Source: Nitrosopumilaceae archaeon (GTDB taxonomy: Archaea; Thermoproteota; Nitrososphaeria; Nitrososphaerales; Nitrosopumilaceae). From it: a DNA stretch of 58,034 nt. The position numbers and the translations under genes were made by a program. Positions 18,946 to 28,070 of the stretch are shown in pieces. Each line of letters starts with the position of its first letter. Position 1 is the stretch's first letter. Under the pieces are notes generated by a model. It was not told where the DNA came from and made no database searches. It was given only the letters and a program-made list of their open reading frames with translations. Location: positions 1 through 58,034 of the forward strand of contig WTHC01000051.1 of the NCBI GenBank assembly GCA_011523285.1, given 5' to 3'.

Positions 18946-20658
18946 ATGACAGAATATATTGAATATGATTTATTGATTGTTGGATCTGGAATAGCTGGTC
19001 TTAGAGCTGCTATAGAATCCGCAAAACAAAATAATACTTTGAGAATTGCAGTAATTTCTAAAGTCCAAGTTATGCGTTCTCATTCAGTTGCCGCTGAAGG
19101 CGGAACGGCAGCAGTGCTTTTTGAAAATGAAGGTGATAATATGGAATCTCATGTATATGACACAATCAAAGGCAGTGATTTTCTAGCAGATCAAGATGTT
19201 GCTGAAAAATTATGCTTAGAAATACCAAAAGAAATATACCAATTAGAGCATTGGGGTATGCCATGGTCTAGAAGGCAAGACGGTAAAATATCTCAACGAA
19301 ATTTTGGTGGGTATAGTTACCCTAGAGCTACATATGCATCAGATAAAGTTGGGTTTTTTGAAATGCAAACATTATATGATACGTGTTTAAAATTTGATAA
19401 TATTGAATTCTTTAACGAATGGTATGTAACCTCAATAATACATGACGATAAAAAATTTCTAGGCATAACAGCTATTGAAATATCTACAGGTACATTTTAT
19501 GCAATTAAAGGCACGGCCTTAATAATAGCTAGCGGAGGAGCTGGTAGAATGTATAGCTATTCAACATATGCTCTATCTTCGACTCCAGATGGGTTAGATA
19601 TGGCATATCGTGCAGGTCTGGCATTGAAGGATATGGAATTTGTGCAATTCCACCCTACTGGAATTTTACCATCTGGAATTTTGATTACGGAAGGTGCAAG
19701 AGGAGAAGGTGGATATCTTCTAAATAATAATGGTGAAAGATTCATGAAACAATATGCTGCAGAAAAGATGGAACTTGCACCAAGAGATATAGTTTCTCGT
19801 GCTATTATGACAGAAATTAAACATAAACGTGGATTTACTCATGAAACAGGTGTACAATGCATGCAATTGGATTTAAGGCATATTGGTGACGATGTACTCA
19901 AAGAAAAATTAGGTGCGATTAGAGAAATATCTTTCAAATTTTCAAACATTGATCCAGCACAAGAACCATTATACATAAGACCTGTATGCCACTACATGAT
20001 GGGTGGTATACATACTAATATTGATGGTGCTACAGAACTAAATGGAATATGGGCTGCTGGTGAAGCTGCATGTAATAGTACTCATGGCGCGAATAGATTA
20101 GGAGCAAATTCAACATCTGAATGTATAGTATGGGGTAAAATCACAGCAAACATGGCAGTCAATTATATTGCTAATGCGCAATCTGAATCTCAGTTTCCGA
20201 ATCATTTAGTAGACGCAGAAGAGAAAAGAATTTATGATGGTATATTCCGCGGCAAAGGAAAAATAAATCCATATGAAATACGAGAACAAATAACTAATAC
20301 ATTAAATGATAAAGCCTATGTATATAGAAACGAATCTGAATTAATCGAAGGATTAAAAAAAATCCGTGAACTACAAAAAACTTCATGGATGCATGTAGAT
20401 GATCATGCCAAAGAATATAATACAAATTTTATTAATGTGATGGAATTAGATTCTATGTTCAGAGTTGCTGAGGTAATTTTACTTGGTGCGATACATCGTA
20501 AAGAATCTAGAGGTTCACATGCTAGAATAGATTATCCTTACCGTGACGATAATAATTTTCTCCATCATACGCTTGTTTATTATGGTTTAAATGACCCAAT
20601 TATGAAAAAATATCCAGTTACAATAACTAAATACAAACCTGTGGAGCGTAAATATTAA
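18946..20658 (+). CDS. sdhA: Succinate dehydrogenase/fumarate reductase flavoprotein subunit
   Basis: YDLLIVGSGIAGLRAAIE, HSVAAEGGTAAV, FHPTGILPSGILITEGARGEGGYLLN, MGGIHTNIDG. Confidence 0.96.
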   Translation: MTEYIEYDLLIVGSGIAGLRAAIESAKQNNTLRIAVISKVQVMRSHSVAAEGGTAAVLFENEGDNMESHVYDTIKGSDFLADQDVAEKLCLEIPKEIYQLEHWGMPWSRRQDGKISQRNFGGYSYPRATYASDKVGFFEMQTLYDTCLKFDNIEFFNEWYVTSIIHDDKKFLGITAIEISTGTFYAIKGTALIIASGGAGRMYSYSTYALSSTPDGLDMAYRAGLALKDMEFVQFHPTGILPSGILITEGARGEGGYLLNNNGERFMKQYAAEKMELAPRDIVSRAIMTEIKHKRGFTHETGVQCMQLDLRHIGDDVLKEKLGAIREISFKFSNIDPAQEPLYIRPVCHYMMGGIHTNIDGATELNGIWAAGEAACNSTHGANRLGANSTSECIVWGKITANMAVNYIANAQSESQFPNHLVDAEEKRIYDGIFRGKGKINPYEIREQITNTLNDKAYVYRNESELIEGLKKIRELQKTSWMHVDDHAKEYNTNFINVMELDSMFRVAEVILLGAIHRKESRGSHARIDYPYRDDNNFLHHTLVYYGLNDPIMKKYPVTITKYKPVERKY

Positions 20659-21093
20659 ATGAACAAACACCAAAACAATAGAGCTGGAATACGAGCATGG
20701 TTAAATCCATGGCGTTACGGCATAGAACGTTTTGCTTATTGGTTAATGCGAATAACAGGAATTGGACTGCTTATATATTTTATAATCCATATCTATGAAA
20801 CAAGCTCAATACTTGAAGGAAAAGAAATCTGGAATAAAATGTTAGATCTTACTCAAACAACGGAAGGACATATCATATTAATTTTGGTTATCGGAATGGC
20901 TACATTTCATACAATTAATGGGATTAGAATAATGTTAGGCCATGGAGGAATTGGTATTGGTAACGCCAGCCGTCCTGACTATCCATATATCCCCAAATCA
21001 CAAAATATGAAAAATAAACTTTGTATTTATGCTTCTGTTGGTTTGGCTGCATTAGCGATGCTATATGGCGCTGAAGTAATGTTTGGTGAATAA
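20659..21093 (+). CDS. sdhC: Succinate dehydrogenase cytochrome b-type membrane subunit
   Basis: Hydrophobic, RFAYWLMRITGIGLLIYFIIHIYETS, HTINGIRIML; between sdhA and sdhB. Confidence 0.88.
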   Translation: MNKHQNNRAGIRAWLNPWRYGIERFAYWLMRITGIGLLIYFIIHIYETSSILEGKEIWNKMLDLTQTTEGHIILILVIGMATFHTINGIRIMLGHGGIGIGNASRPDYPYIPKSQNMKNKLCIYASVGLAALAMLYGAEVMFGE

Positions 21094-21099
21094 AATAAT

Positions 21100-21447
21100 A
21101 TGATACGTGAAAGCACAATAATGAAAATTCATTATGCTACTGCTCTTGGATCTGTGGCATTAGTAGTCATACATATCTTATTTAGATTCACACAAAATTT
21201 TCATGATTCTCTAAAATTTGAAAATGTACTTATAAATTATTCACTATTGCCATATTCAATTCTGCTAGAATTGATCTTGATATTAATTTCCATACATGGT
21301 TTTAATGGTCTGCGTATAATTTTATTAGAGTTGAATCAGGGCAAAAACTATGAAACTCTAGTTACATATAGTTGCTTAGCTTCCATGATAGCACTTATTA
21401 CTTATGGCTCTAGAACAATATTAATGGCAAGTATGGGTATGATATGA
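21100..21447 (+). CDS. sdhD: Succinate dehydrogenase second membrane anchor subunit
   Basis: Hydrophobic, HYATALGSVALVVIHILFRF, HGFNGLRIILLE; operon position. Confidence 0.8.
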   Translation: MIRESTIMKIHYATALGSVALVVIHILFRFTQNFHDSLKFENVLINYSLLPYSILLELILILISIHGFNGLRIILLELNQGKNYETLVTYSCLASMIALITYGSRTILMASMGMI

Positions 21448-21448
21448 A

Positions 21449-22231
21449 ATGGCAGCAATTAAAATACCTGCAAATAATAGAAATATCGCAAATGAAATAG
21501 TTGATAGACCAAAGAATAAAATTTTATTTCGAGTTGCCAAGTTTAATCCACGTGTTGACACTCACACTAAATATGTTGACTATGATATTGAATATGATCA
21601 TTGGAATACTGTATTGGACGCATTACTAACGATAAAACATAATCTAGATCCATCTTTAGCTTTGAGATATTCATGTAGACAAGCTGCATGTGGATCTTGT
21701 GGAATGATAATTAATGGCAAACCTGCACTGGCGTGCTTTACAAAAATAAACGAACTTGGTTCTGATTTAGTTAAAATAGAACCTATGTCTAATTTTCCAA
21801 TACTTCGAGATCTAGCTGTAGACTTTACTCAAATGTTTGATGCACATAAAAAACTAAAACCATATATTATTAGAAGCGACTCTGAAATATCTTCATCTGA
21901 TGAAACTAAAGAATTTATACAAGATCCATCTTCTGTAGAAAAATATATTCAATTTGCAAATTGTATTAAATGCGGTTTATGTAACTCTGCATGTCCTACA
22001 ATGGCAACAGATTCATTATTCTTTGGACCACAAGCACTCACACAGGCTTATAGATATTTGACTGATAGTAGAGACCAAGGCAAAAATACGCGACTTAAAA
22101 TAATTGATGATCGACATGGTATATGGAGATGTCACTTTGCAGGTTCATGTAGCAAAGTATGTCCCAAAGGAGTAGATCCAGCAATGGGAATACAATTTCT
22201 ACGTGGTTATTTATTGGGATTTAGGGATTAG
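21449..22231 (+). CDS. sdhB: Succinate dehydrogenase iron-sulfur subunit
   Basis: CRQAACGSCGMIINGKPALAC, CIKCGLCNSACP, CHFAGSCSKVCPKGVDP. Confidence 0.96.
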   Translation: MAAIKIPANNRNIANEIVDRPKNKILFRVAKFNPRVDTHTKYVDYDIEYDHWNTVLDALLTIKHNLDPSLALRYSCRQAACGSCGMIINGKPALACFTKINELGSDLVKIEPMSNFPILRDLAVDFTQMFDAHKKLKPYIIRSDSEISSSDETKEFIQDPSSVEKYIQFANCIKCGLCNSACPTMATDSLFFGPQALTQAYRYLTDSRDQGKNTRLKIIDDRHGIWRCHFAGSCSKVCPKGVDPAMGIQFLRGYLLGFRD

Positions 22232-22556
22232 ACCCGCTTTTAATTTTTGGATTGTTACTATTATTAACTTGATTGTTTATTTGTTCAGCCATAAAATGAT
22301 TAGACACATTTACTTTAACATTATCAATACCATCAATTTGTAACAGATTGTCATGTATATCTTGACATATCTTAAAACCAAAAACAGCTGGGCAAAACGG
22401 ACTTGTCAGATGCAAATCCACTTTTACTTTATCATCATTTATATCTACTTCATCAATTAATTCCAGTTCTGTAATAGATGTATTGATCTCAGGATCTACA
22501 ATTTTAGATAAAGCATCAAAAATTTTAATTCGCATTTCATTTACATTTTTGTCCAT
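22221..22556 (-). CDS. MIP18/SufT-like (DUF59) Fe-S assembly protein
   Basis: IFDALSKIVDPEINTSITELELIDEVDINDDKVKVDLHLTSPFCPAVF. Confidence 0.82.
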   Translation of the reverse strand: MDKNVNEMRIKIFDALSKIVDPEINTSITELELIDEVDINDDKVKVDLHLTSPFCPAVFGFKICQDIHDNLLQIDGIDNVKVNVSNHFMAEQINNQVNNSNNPKIKSGSNP

Positions 22557-22602
22557 GTGACAAAAACGTTGACACTATATATAACCATTTTAAATTAAAA
22601 CC

Positions 22603-24075
22603 ATGTATAGATCTAGATTTAATGTAGATATGAATAAATCATCCTTTAATTATACATCTTCTACTGTAAATGATACACAAATAATGTTTTATGATATTAT
22701 AGGAAGTCAAGCTCATGTTCTCATGTTATATAAAAATAATATTATAACAAAAACTGACACCAACAAAATTTTGAAGGCACTAGAAGAACTTAAAACCACA
22801 ACAATCACAAACGAATCAAATTCTGATGATATACACGAATTAATTGAATCTCTTGTTGTTTCCAAAATTGGACTCGTTTGTGGTGGAAAAATGCATACTG
22901 CACGTTCTAGAAATGATCAAATATCATTTGATTTAAGATTGAAGCTGCGTGATGATGTGAATACATTATGTATAAATATACTAGATCTGATCGAAGTTTT
23001 GGTTTTACTAGCTAATAAAAACAAAAGAACAATTATGCCACTTTATACACACCTTCAACAAGCACAAATAGGATTATTCTCACATTATCTATTGTCATAT
23101 GCAGATTCATTATTTCGAGACTTTGATAGATTATATTACGCATATGATAGGATCAATGAATCTCCATTAGGAGCTGGGCCTATAGGTGGTACTAGTATTG
23201 CTATTGACAGAAAATTTGTAGTAGATATATTAAATTTTAAACAATCAATACACAATTCTATAGATGCAGTTAGCACCAGAGATTTTATAGCTGAATATGT
23301 TTCAGTAATATCTATTTTAATGACAAATATTAGTAGGCTTTCTGAAGACTTCATAATTTGGTCAACTTCTGAATTCGCATTCATCGAATTAGATGATGCA
23401 TTTACATCAACATCTAGTATAATGCCCCACAAGAAAAATTGCGATGTACTTGAAATAGCACGTGGGAAAACTTCTCGTGTTATTGGCAACATGATTTCAA
23501 TTTTTACAATTTTAAAAGGGCTTCCATCAGGGTATAATAGAGATTTACAAGAAATAAAACTCCCATTATGGTCATCATCTGAAATGTCAATTCAAACCAT
23601 TTCAGTGATTAAAATATTGTTAGAAAATATAATTGTTAAAAAATCTAACATGGAAAATATGGTGTTAGGAGGATATTTAACTTCATTAGATATTGCAGAA
23701 GAATTGGTCAAGCATAAACTCACATTTCGAATAGCGCATAAAATTGTAGGTAAATTGGTACAAGCTGCTTATGATCTTAATAAACCATTATCTACCCTCA
23801 CAAATGTTGATCTCTCAAAATCTATTGGAAATTATGAGCAGTATATCAGCATTAGTTCATTAATTAAAATAATAAAATCAATAACTACAAACTCATCTTT
23901 ACGTAACAGAACGTCTTATGGCTCTTCAGGTTTTAATGAGCAATACAAAATGATTAAATCCAGATTACAGAAAATTGAAAAATATAAACTCAAAATGACT
24001 AAACGCAAAAATAAAGTAAATGAAGCAACTTCTCGTCTTTCTGCAGAAGTTAATAAAATAATTAAACGGGTCTAG
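22603..24075 (+). CDS. argH: Argininosuccinate lyase
   Basis: GGKMHTARSRNDQI, THLQQAQIGLFSHYLLSYA, SSIMPHKKNCDVLEIARGK; 3' end overlaps tRNA-Lys. Confidence 0.95.
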   Translation: MYRSRFNVDMNKSSFNYTSSTVNDTQIMFYDIIGSQAHVLMLYKNNIITKTDTNKILKALEELKTTTITNESNSDDIHELIESLVVSKIGLVCGGKMHTARSRNDQISFDLRLKLRDDVNTLCINILDLIEVLVLLANKNKRTIMPLYTHLQQAQIGLFSHYLLSYADSLFRDFDRLYYAYDRINESPLGAGPIGGTSIAIDRKFVVDILNFKQSIHNSIDAVSTRDFIAEYVSVISILMTNISRLSEDFIIWSTSEFAFIELDDAFTSTSSIMPHKKNCDVLEIARGKTSRVIGNMISIFTILKGLPSGYNRDLQEIKLPLWSSSEMSIQTISVIKILLENIIVKKSNMENMVLGGYLTSLDIAEELVKHKLTFRIAHKIVGKLVQAAYDLNKPLSTLTNVDLSKSIGNYEQYISISSLIKIIKSITTNSSLRNRTSYGSSGFNEQYKMIKSRLQKIEKYKLKMTKRKNKVNEATSRLSAEVNKIIKRV

Positions 24076-24140
24076 AGGGAGTCGGACCCTCGACAGCCGG
24101 ATTAAAAGTCCGGTACTCTACCTGGCTGAGCTATAGACCC
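24067..24140 (-). tRNA. tRNA-Lys (anticodon TTT)
   Basis: GGGTCTA/TAGACCC acceptor; CCGGA-CTTTTAA-TCCGG anticodon arm; T-loop TCCGACT (C at position 55). Confidence 0.92.
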
Positions 24141-24223
24141 ATAACATTCTTGACTGTTTTTGTCTAAATTAGTCTTTTCAATTAGTAAAGTTTTAAAATA
24201 ATATTGCTATTAAGTTATAACAC

Positions 24224-24298
24224 GCCCTTGTAGTATAGTCTGGTCTAGAATTCGGCCCTGTCACGGCTGAGACGCGTGTTCAAATCCCGCCGAGGGCG
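24224..24298 (+). tRNA. tRNA-Asp (anticodon GTC)
   Basis: Acceptor GCCCTTG/CGAGGGC; anticodon loop CTGTCAC; T-loop TTCAAAT; mismatches in D and T stems. Confidence 0.85.
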
Positions 24299-25083
24299 TT
24301 TATACGTTTTGATATATATTTTATCATATTTTTATTAATTGCGATGAAAGATAATTTCCTGTTGCTGAAATTTCCTACCAATGGTTTTAACTGGCAATCT
24401 AAAATTACTCCTCCCGCTTCCTTTATTAGTAAATACCCAGCTGCTATATCTTGTATTCTAACTTTTGGCCTCAAACCTAAAATGATATCTATTAAACCAC
24501 GAGAAAAAAAAGCCATTTCTAAAGCATTAGCTCCTAAGTGTCTTATATGATTACGTGTTTTAAATATTGACAATAATTTTATTAGTAATTCAATTGAACC
24601 AGATGTATTTATACTGATTATTTTATTTGTTGTTTTACGTATTGTGATCTTTTGGTTGTTATAATATGCCCCCCTACCTTTTGTTGCACGATATATATCT
24701 TTTGAAACTAGATCAATTATCACGCAATCTGTTATATCTTCAAATTCATTTCCATTCGAATATGCCAAAGAACAACAAAAAAACGGAAACCCTCTAATTG
24801 CATTAGCTGTTCCGTCCATTGCATCCATTATAACCATTCCTTTTGATTTTTCAAATATCTTGATTCTTCCGCATTCTTCACCTAGTATAGTGCATGCAAA
24901 ACCAATTTTTTGAAAATAATTGATAACAGCTTCTTCTGCAACTATATCTATTTTTCTTGATACGTCTCCACCTGCACCTTTGCCATATTTTATGGAAGCT
25001 TCATCCGTACCTATAATTTTGTTAACTGTATCGTATACTACTAAAGATGCATTTATGAGAATCTCAATTATTTCCACATACAC
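24280..25083 (-). CDS. Inositol monophosphatase / archaeal FBPase family protein
   Basis: LGEECGRIKI, VIMDAMDGTANAIRGFPFFCCSLAY, IQDIAAGYLLIKEAGGVILD; 3' end overlaps tRNA-Asp. Confidence 0.88.
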   Translation of the reverse strand: MYVEIIEILINASLVVYDTVNKIIGTDEASIKYGKGAGGDVSRKIDIVAEEAVINYFQKIGFACTILGEECGRIKIFEKSKGMVIMDAMDGTANAIRGFPFFCCSLAYSNGNEFEDITDCVIIDLVSKDIYRATKGRGAYYNNQKITIRKTTNKIISINTSGSIELLIKLLSIFKTRNHIRHLGANALEMAFFSRGLIDIILGLRPKVRIQDIAAGYLLIKEAGGVILDCQLKPLVGNFSNRKLSFIAINKNMIKYISKRINALGGI

Positions 25084-25154
25084 AGTCTAGTTTTTAGTAA
25101 TTTAATTTTAATTAATGATTGAAAACATAAATAATAATATGTGACTTCATTACT

Positions 25155-26255
25155 GTGAGTAGTAAAAATGATATCGTATTTAAGAAAGAATCATTATTAA
25201 ACACCAAACCTGGACAACAAATAATTAAAAATAGATTATTCAAAACCAAGGGATACGAACAATTTATTAAATATCAAAAGGAGTCTGCTATAGAATTTAC
25301 CAAATTATCATCTAAGTTTACTAACGATCTATCTTTTTTAATTAAAACTGACTCTGATATGTATGATACACAACAAAAATTCTCTGATTTATACGGTTCA
25401 GAATTTGAATTAGAATCTTCTGTAATAGATTCAATTCGATCAAAATTAACAAATATAACCACTTTATCTGATCGAGTCTCACGTATACTTGATTCAAATT
25501 TTATCAAAATGACAATGCCAATATTTATGGCACTATATGATTCTGCGTCTATTTTCTATGACGATAATAATTCAACACTCCGTGAAAATCTTATATATGG
25601 TCATTTGGTTGCAATTGATCTAAGTGAACCTATGGATAGAATAATTGATAAAGATGAAGATTTAGATTATTTGAATGATTATAAATTCATGAATCCATAT
25701 ATTCTTAAATTAGCTAACGATCAAATATCTAAATGTGGTAATAATGTACTACGTGAATTCAATAATGGATTCAAAGAGGCTATAAACGGACAAAAAGCTG
25801 ATCGAGACTTAAAACTAAAACACGAAAATATTAAATCAGAAGAAATGGATTATTGCTATAAAAAATACCGTGCAGTTATTGGAACTGCTGGAAAAAATAT
25901 GGCTCTATGTCGATCTCCTCTGGGCGAGATATTCTACTTAGGTATGGCCAAAGCAGCAGAATGCACTGGATGTGGAAATGAAATTGAAGATGCTATAAGA
26001 AATAAATCGATTAAAGTACCATCTTGGCCTTTATATTTTTATTCGTTGACTGGAGATGTAGCAAAATGTTTTGAACTCACACTAAAAAAAAGCGAAATAT
26101 ATATCGAGGAAGCTCAAATTGCACTAGACATGCTCCCAGAAGATTTTTCACACAAAGAATTTCTCAAGTTTTTATTTCTTACTGTGAGACATTATAACCA
26201 TTTCTGGTATAATCAATTGAAGAAAGAAAATCTACAACAATTCGTGGCATCCTAA
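25155..26255 (+). CDS. Conserved hypothetical protein upstream of and coupled to rfcL
   Basis: 366 aa intact ORF (GTG start); C-terminal AAECTGCGNEIEDAI motif; no family recognised. Confidence 0.75.
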   Translation: MSSKNDIVFKKESLLNTKPGQQIIKNRLFKTKGYEQFIKYQKESAIEFTKLSSKFTNDLSFLIKTDSDMYDTQQKFSDLYGSEFELESSVIDSIRSKLTNITTLSDRVSRILDSNFIKMTMPIFMALYDSASIFYDDNNSTLRENLIYGHLVAIDLSEPMDRIIDKDEDLDYLNDYKFMNPYILKLANDQISKCGNNVLREFNNGFKEAINGQKADRDLKLKHENIKSEEMDYCYKKYRAVIGTAGKNMALCRSPLGEIFYLGMAKAAECTGCGNEIEDAIRNKSIKVPSWPLYFYSLTGDVAKCFELTLKKSEIYIEEAQIALDMLPEDFSHKEFLKFLFLTVRHYNHFWYNQLKKENLQQFVAS

Positions 26256-27400
26256 TGATCTGGTCTGATAAATATAGGCCCAGAAATATCTTCGATATGG
26301 TAGGTAATGAACAAGAGCGATTAAAAGTAGTAAACTGGCTCCAAAATTGGGACAAAGGTACAAAACCTCTTATGTTGATAGGGCCAGCTGGTGTTGGTAA
26401 AACTACTCTCGTAGATATATTGGCACAAAAATTAGAATATGATGTAATATCTCTCAATGCTAGTGATCTTCGAAATAAACAACAAATCACTGATATTCTA
26501 AATCCTATTTTAAATAATTTGAGCCTATTTGGCAAAGCTATTATCTTCATCGATGAAGTTGATGGAATACATGGAAGACATGATTATGGTGGAATAGACG
26601 CATTGATTAAAATTTTAAAAACACCTTTAATCCCAATAATATTAGCTGCAAATTCTGTAATTGCTGATAAAATGCAAAATATTAAAAAAGCTACTAAACA
26701 GATATATTTTCATAGTATACCTCCAAGACTTCTTTTATTATATTCTCTAGATATATTACAACATGAACAAACTACACTACCATATGATAAAATTAAACAC
26801 ATTGTTATTAACTCGAATGGTGATGCGCGATTCATGATTAATTCATTACAAACAGCAGTTACTGGCTCTAATCCTATACAAAAAAAATCATTCATAGATC
26901 AAAACATCGAAGAATCCATAAACAATTTTTTTGCAACGTCATCTGTGGATCAAGCTAGACAAATTTTGTATTCGTTCCAACTTGATCCATACATGAAGAT
27001 TAATGCATTTTATTCTAGTGTCATTAGTAATGTAATACATACTAATATGTTAAATAAAATACTACAATGTTTGTCAGAAGCAGATATTCTATATAAGCAA
27101 ATTTTAAAAACTCAATCGTGGCATTTGCTTAGGTATTTAAACGAAATACTCTTAGATATGTATATACCATCATCACATATAACATATGCAAAGTATAACT
27201 TACCGTGGCAATTAATCAACAAGATTAGGTTCAAGGGTAATAAAATTAAAAGACTTTCATTAGTTTTAGCTAAAAAATTTCATGTTTCATCTACCACATT
27301 CAGAATGTTCTATCTTCCATACTTGTTATTTTATTTAAATAACACAAAATTACACGATATAGACGAAAATCTTCAGGAGGAATTACATGAGTTGGCGTAA
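26255..27400 (+). CDS. rfcL: Replication factor C large subunit
   Basis: IWSDKYRPRNIFDMVGNEQE, GPAGVGKTTLVDILA, LNASDLRNKQQI, IIFIDEVDGI. Confidence 0.93.
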   Translation: MIWSDKYRPRNIFDMVGNEQERLKVVNWLQNWDKGTKPLMLIGPAGVGKTTLVDILAQKLEYDVISLNASDLRNKQQITDILNPILNNLSLFGKAIIFIDEVDGIHGRHDYGGIDALIKILKTPLIPIILAANSVIADKMQNIKKATKQIYFHSIPPRLLLLYSLDILQHEQTTLPYDKIKHIVINSNGDARFMINSLQTAVTGSNPIQKKSFIDQNIEESINNFFATSSVDQARQILYSFQLDPYMKINAFYSSVISNVIHTNMLNKILQCLSEADILYKQILKTQSWHLLRYLNEILLDMYIPSSHITYAKYNLPWQLINKIRFKGNKIKRLSLVLAKKFHVSSTTFRMFYLPYLLFYLNNTKLHDIDENLQEELHELA

Positions 27401-27686
27401 AATAACTATCAAATTTACTGGAAAGTGTATTATTTGTAATAAACCTGTTAGCAGAGGTGAGACAGGACTATGGGCTAAAAATATAGGAATAAAACATACA
27501 AAATGTGTTAATAATAATGATGATGTAACTTGCATAATTTGTAAAGATAAAATTGCATGTTCTAGATGTGAATTTCATAATTATTGTAATACACAACTAG
27601 TCTCATATTGTATGTGTCAAAATTGTATGACAAACAATAAACTTATGGACGCATATAAAAAATCGTTGCACAATATTAAAATTTAA
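27387..27686 (+). CDS. Cys-rich putative zinc-binding protein
   Basis: CIICNKPV...HTKCV...CIICKDKIACSRCEFHNYC...CMCQNCM; ATG overlaps end of rfcL. Confidence 0.7.
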   Translation: MSWRKITIKFTGKCIICNKPVSRGETGLWAKNIGIKHTKCVNNNDDVTCIICKDKIACSRCEFHNYCNTQLVSYCMCQNCMTNNKLMDAYKKSLHNIKI

Positions 27687-27699
27687 CTATGATAACAAA

Positions 27700-28032
27700 A
27701 TGCGTATGGATGAAATAAAACCAAAAAATGAAAATAATGTAATGATAAACAATAATGCAGAAAAATCTACTTACTTGGTGCCAAATTATTCTCCACACCA
27801 TATTTTGAGTCCTGAATTCGAAGGGAAATCAAATTATGAAATGGGAATACAAGATCTTATAGCAGATTCTAATAACAAATTGAAAAGTTTAACGAACAGG
27901 AAATCATCGTCATCTAAAACGCAGCAACTAGTAGAAGATCTAAAAACTTTAAACTGTTTGTATGAGAATTATCATATAGGCATGAATGTATTCAGAACTG
28001 CAAAAGGTGGACGTGATAAACTACGTGTATGA
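27700..28032 (+). CDS. Hypothetical protein
   Basis: 110 aa ORF filling gap between operon genes; no family recognised. Confidence 0.55.
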   Translation: MRMDEIKPKNENNVMINNNAEKSTYLVPNYSPHHILSPEFEGKSNYEMGIQDLIADSNNKLKSLTNRKSSSSKTQQLVEDLKTLNCLYENYHIGMNVFRTAKGGRDKLRV

Positions 28033-28070
28033 AATATGTTTCTGTGGTTATATTATTAGGTGATTGAAAG

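Noticed and set aside
25155-26255. DNA primase large subunit (PriL) assignment
   Set aside because: Position near rfcL and Cys residues suggested it, but the spacing and surrounding motifs of the PriL Fe-S domain were not evident.
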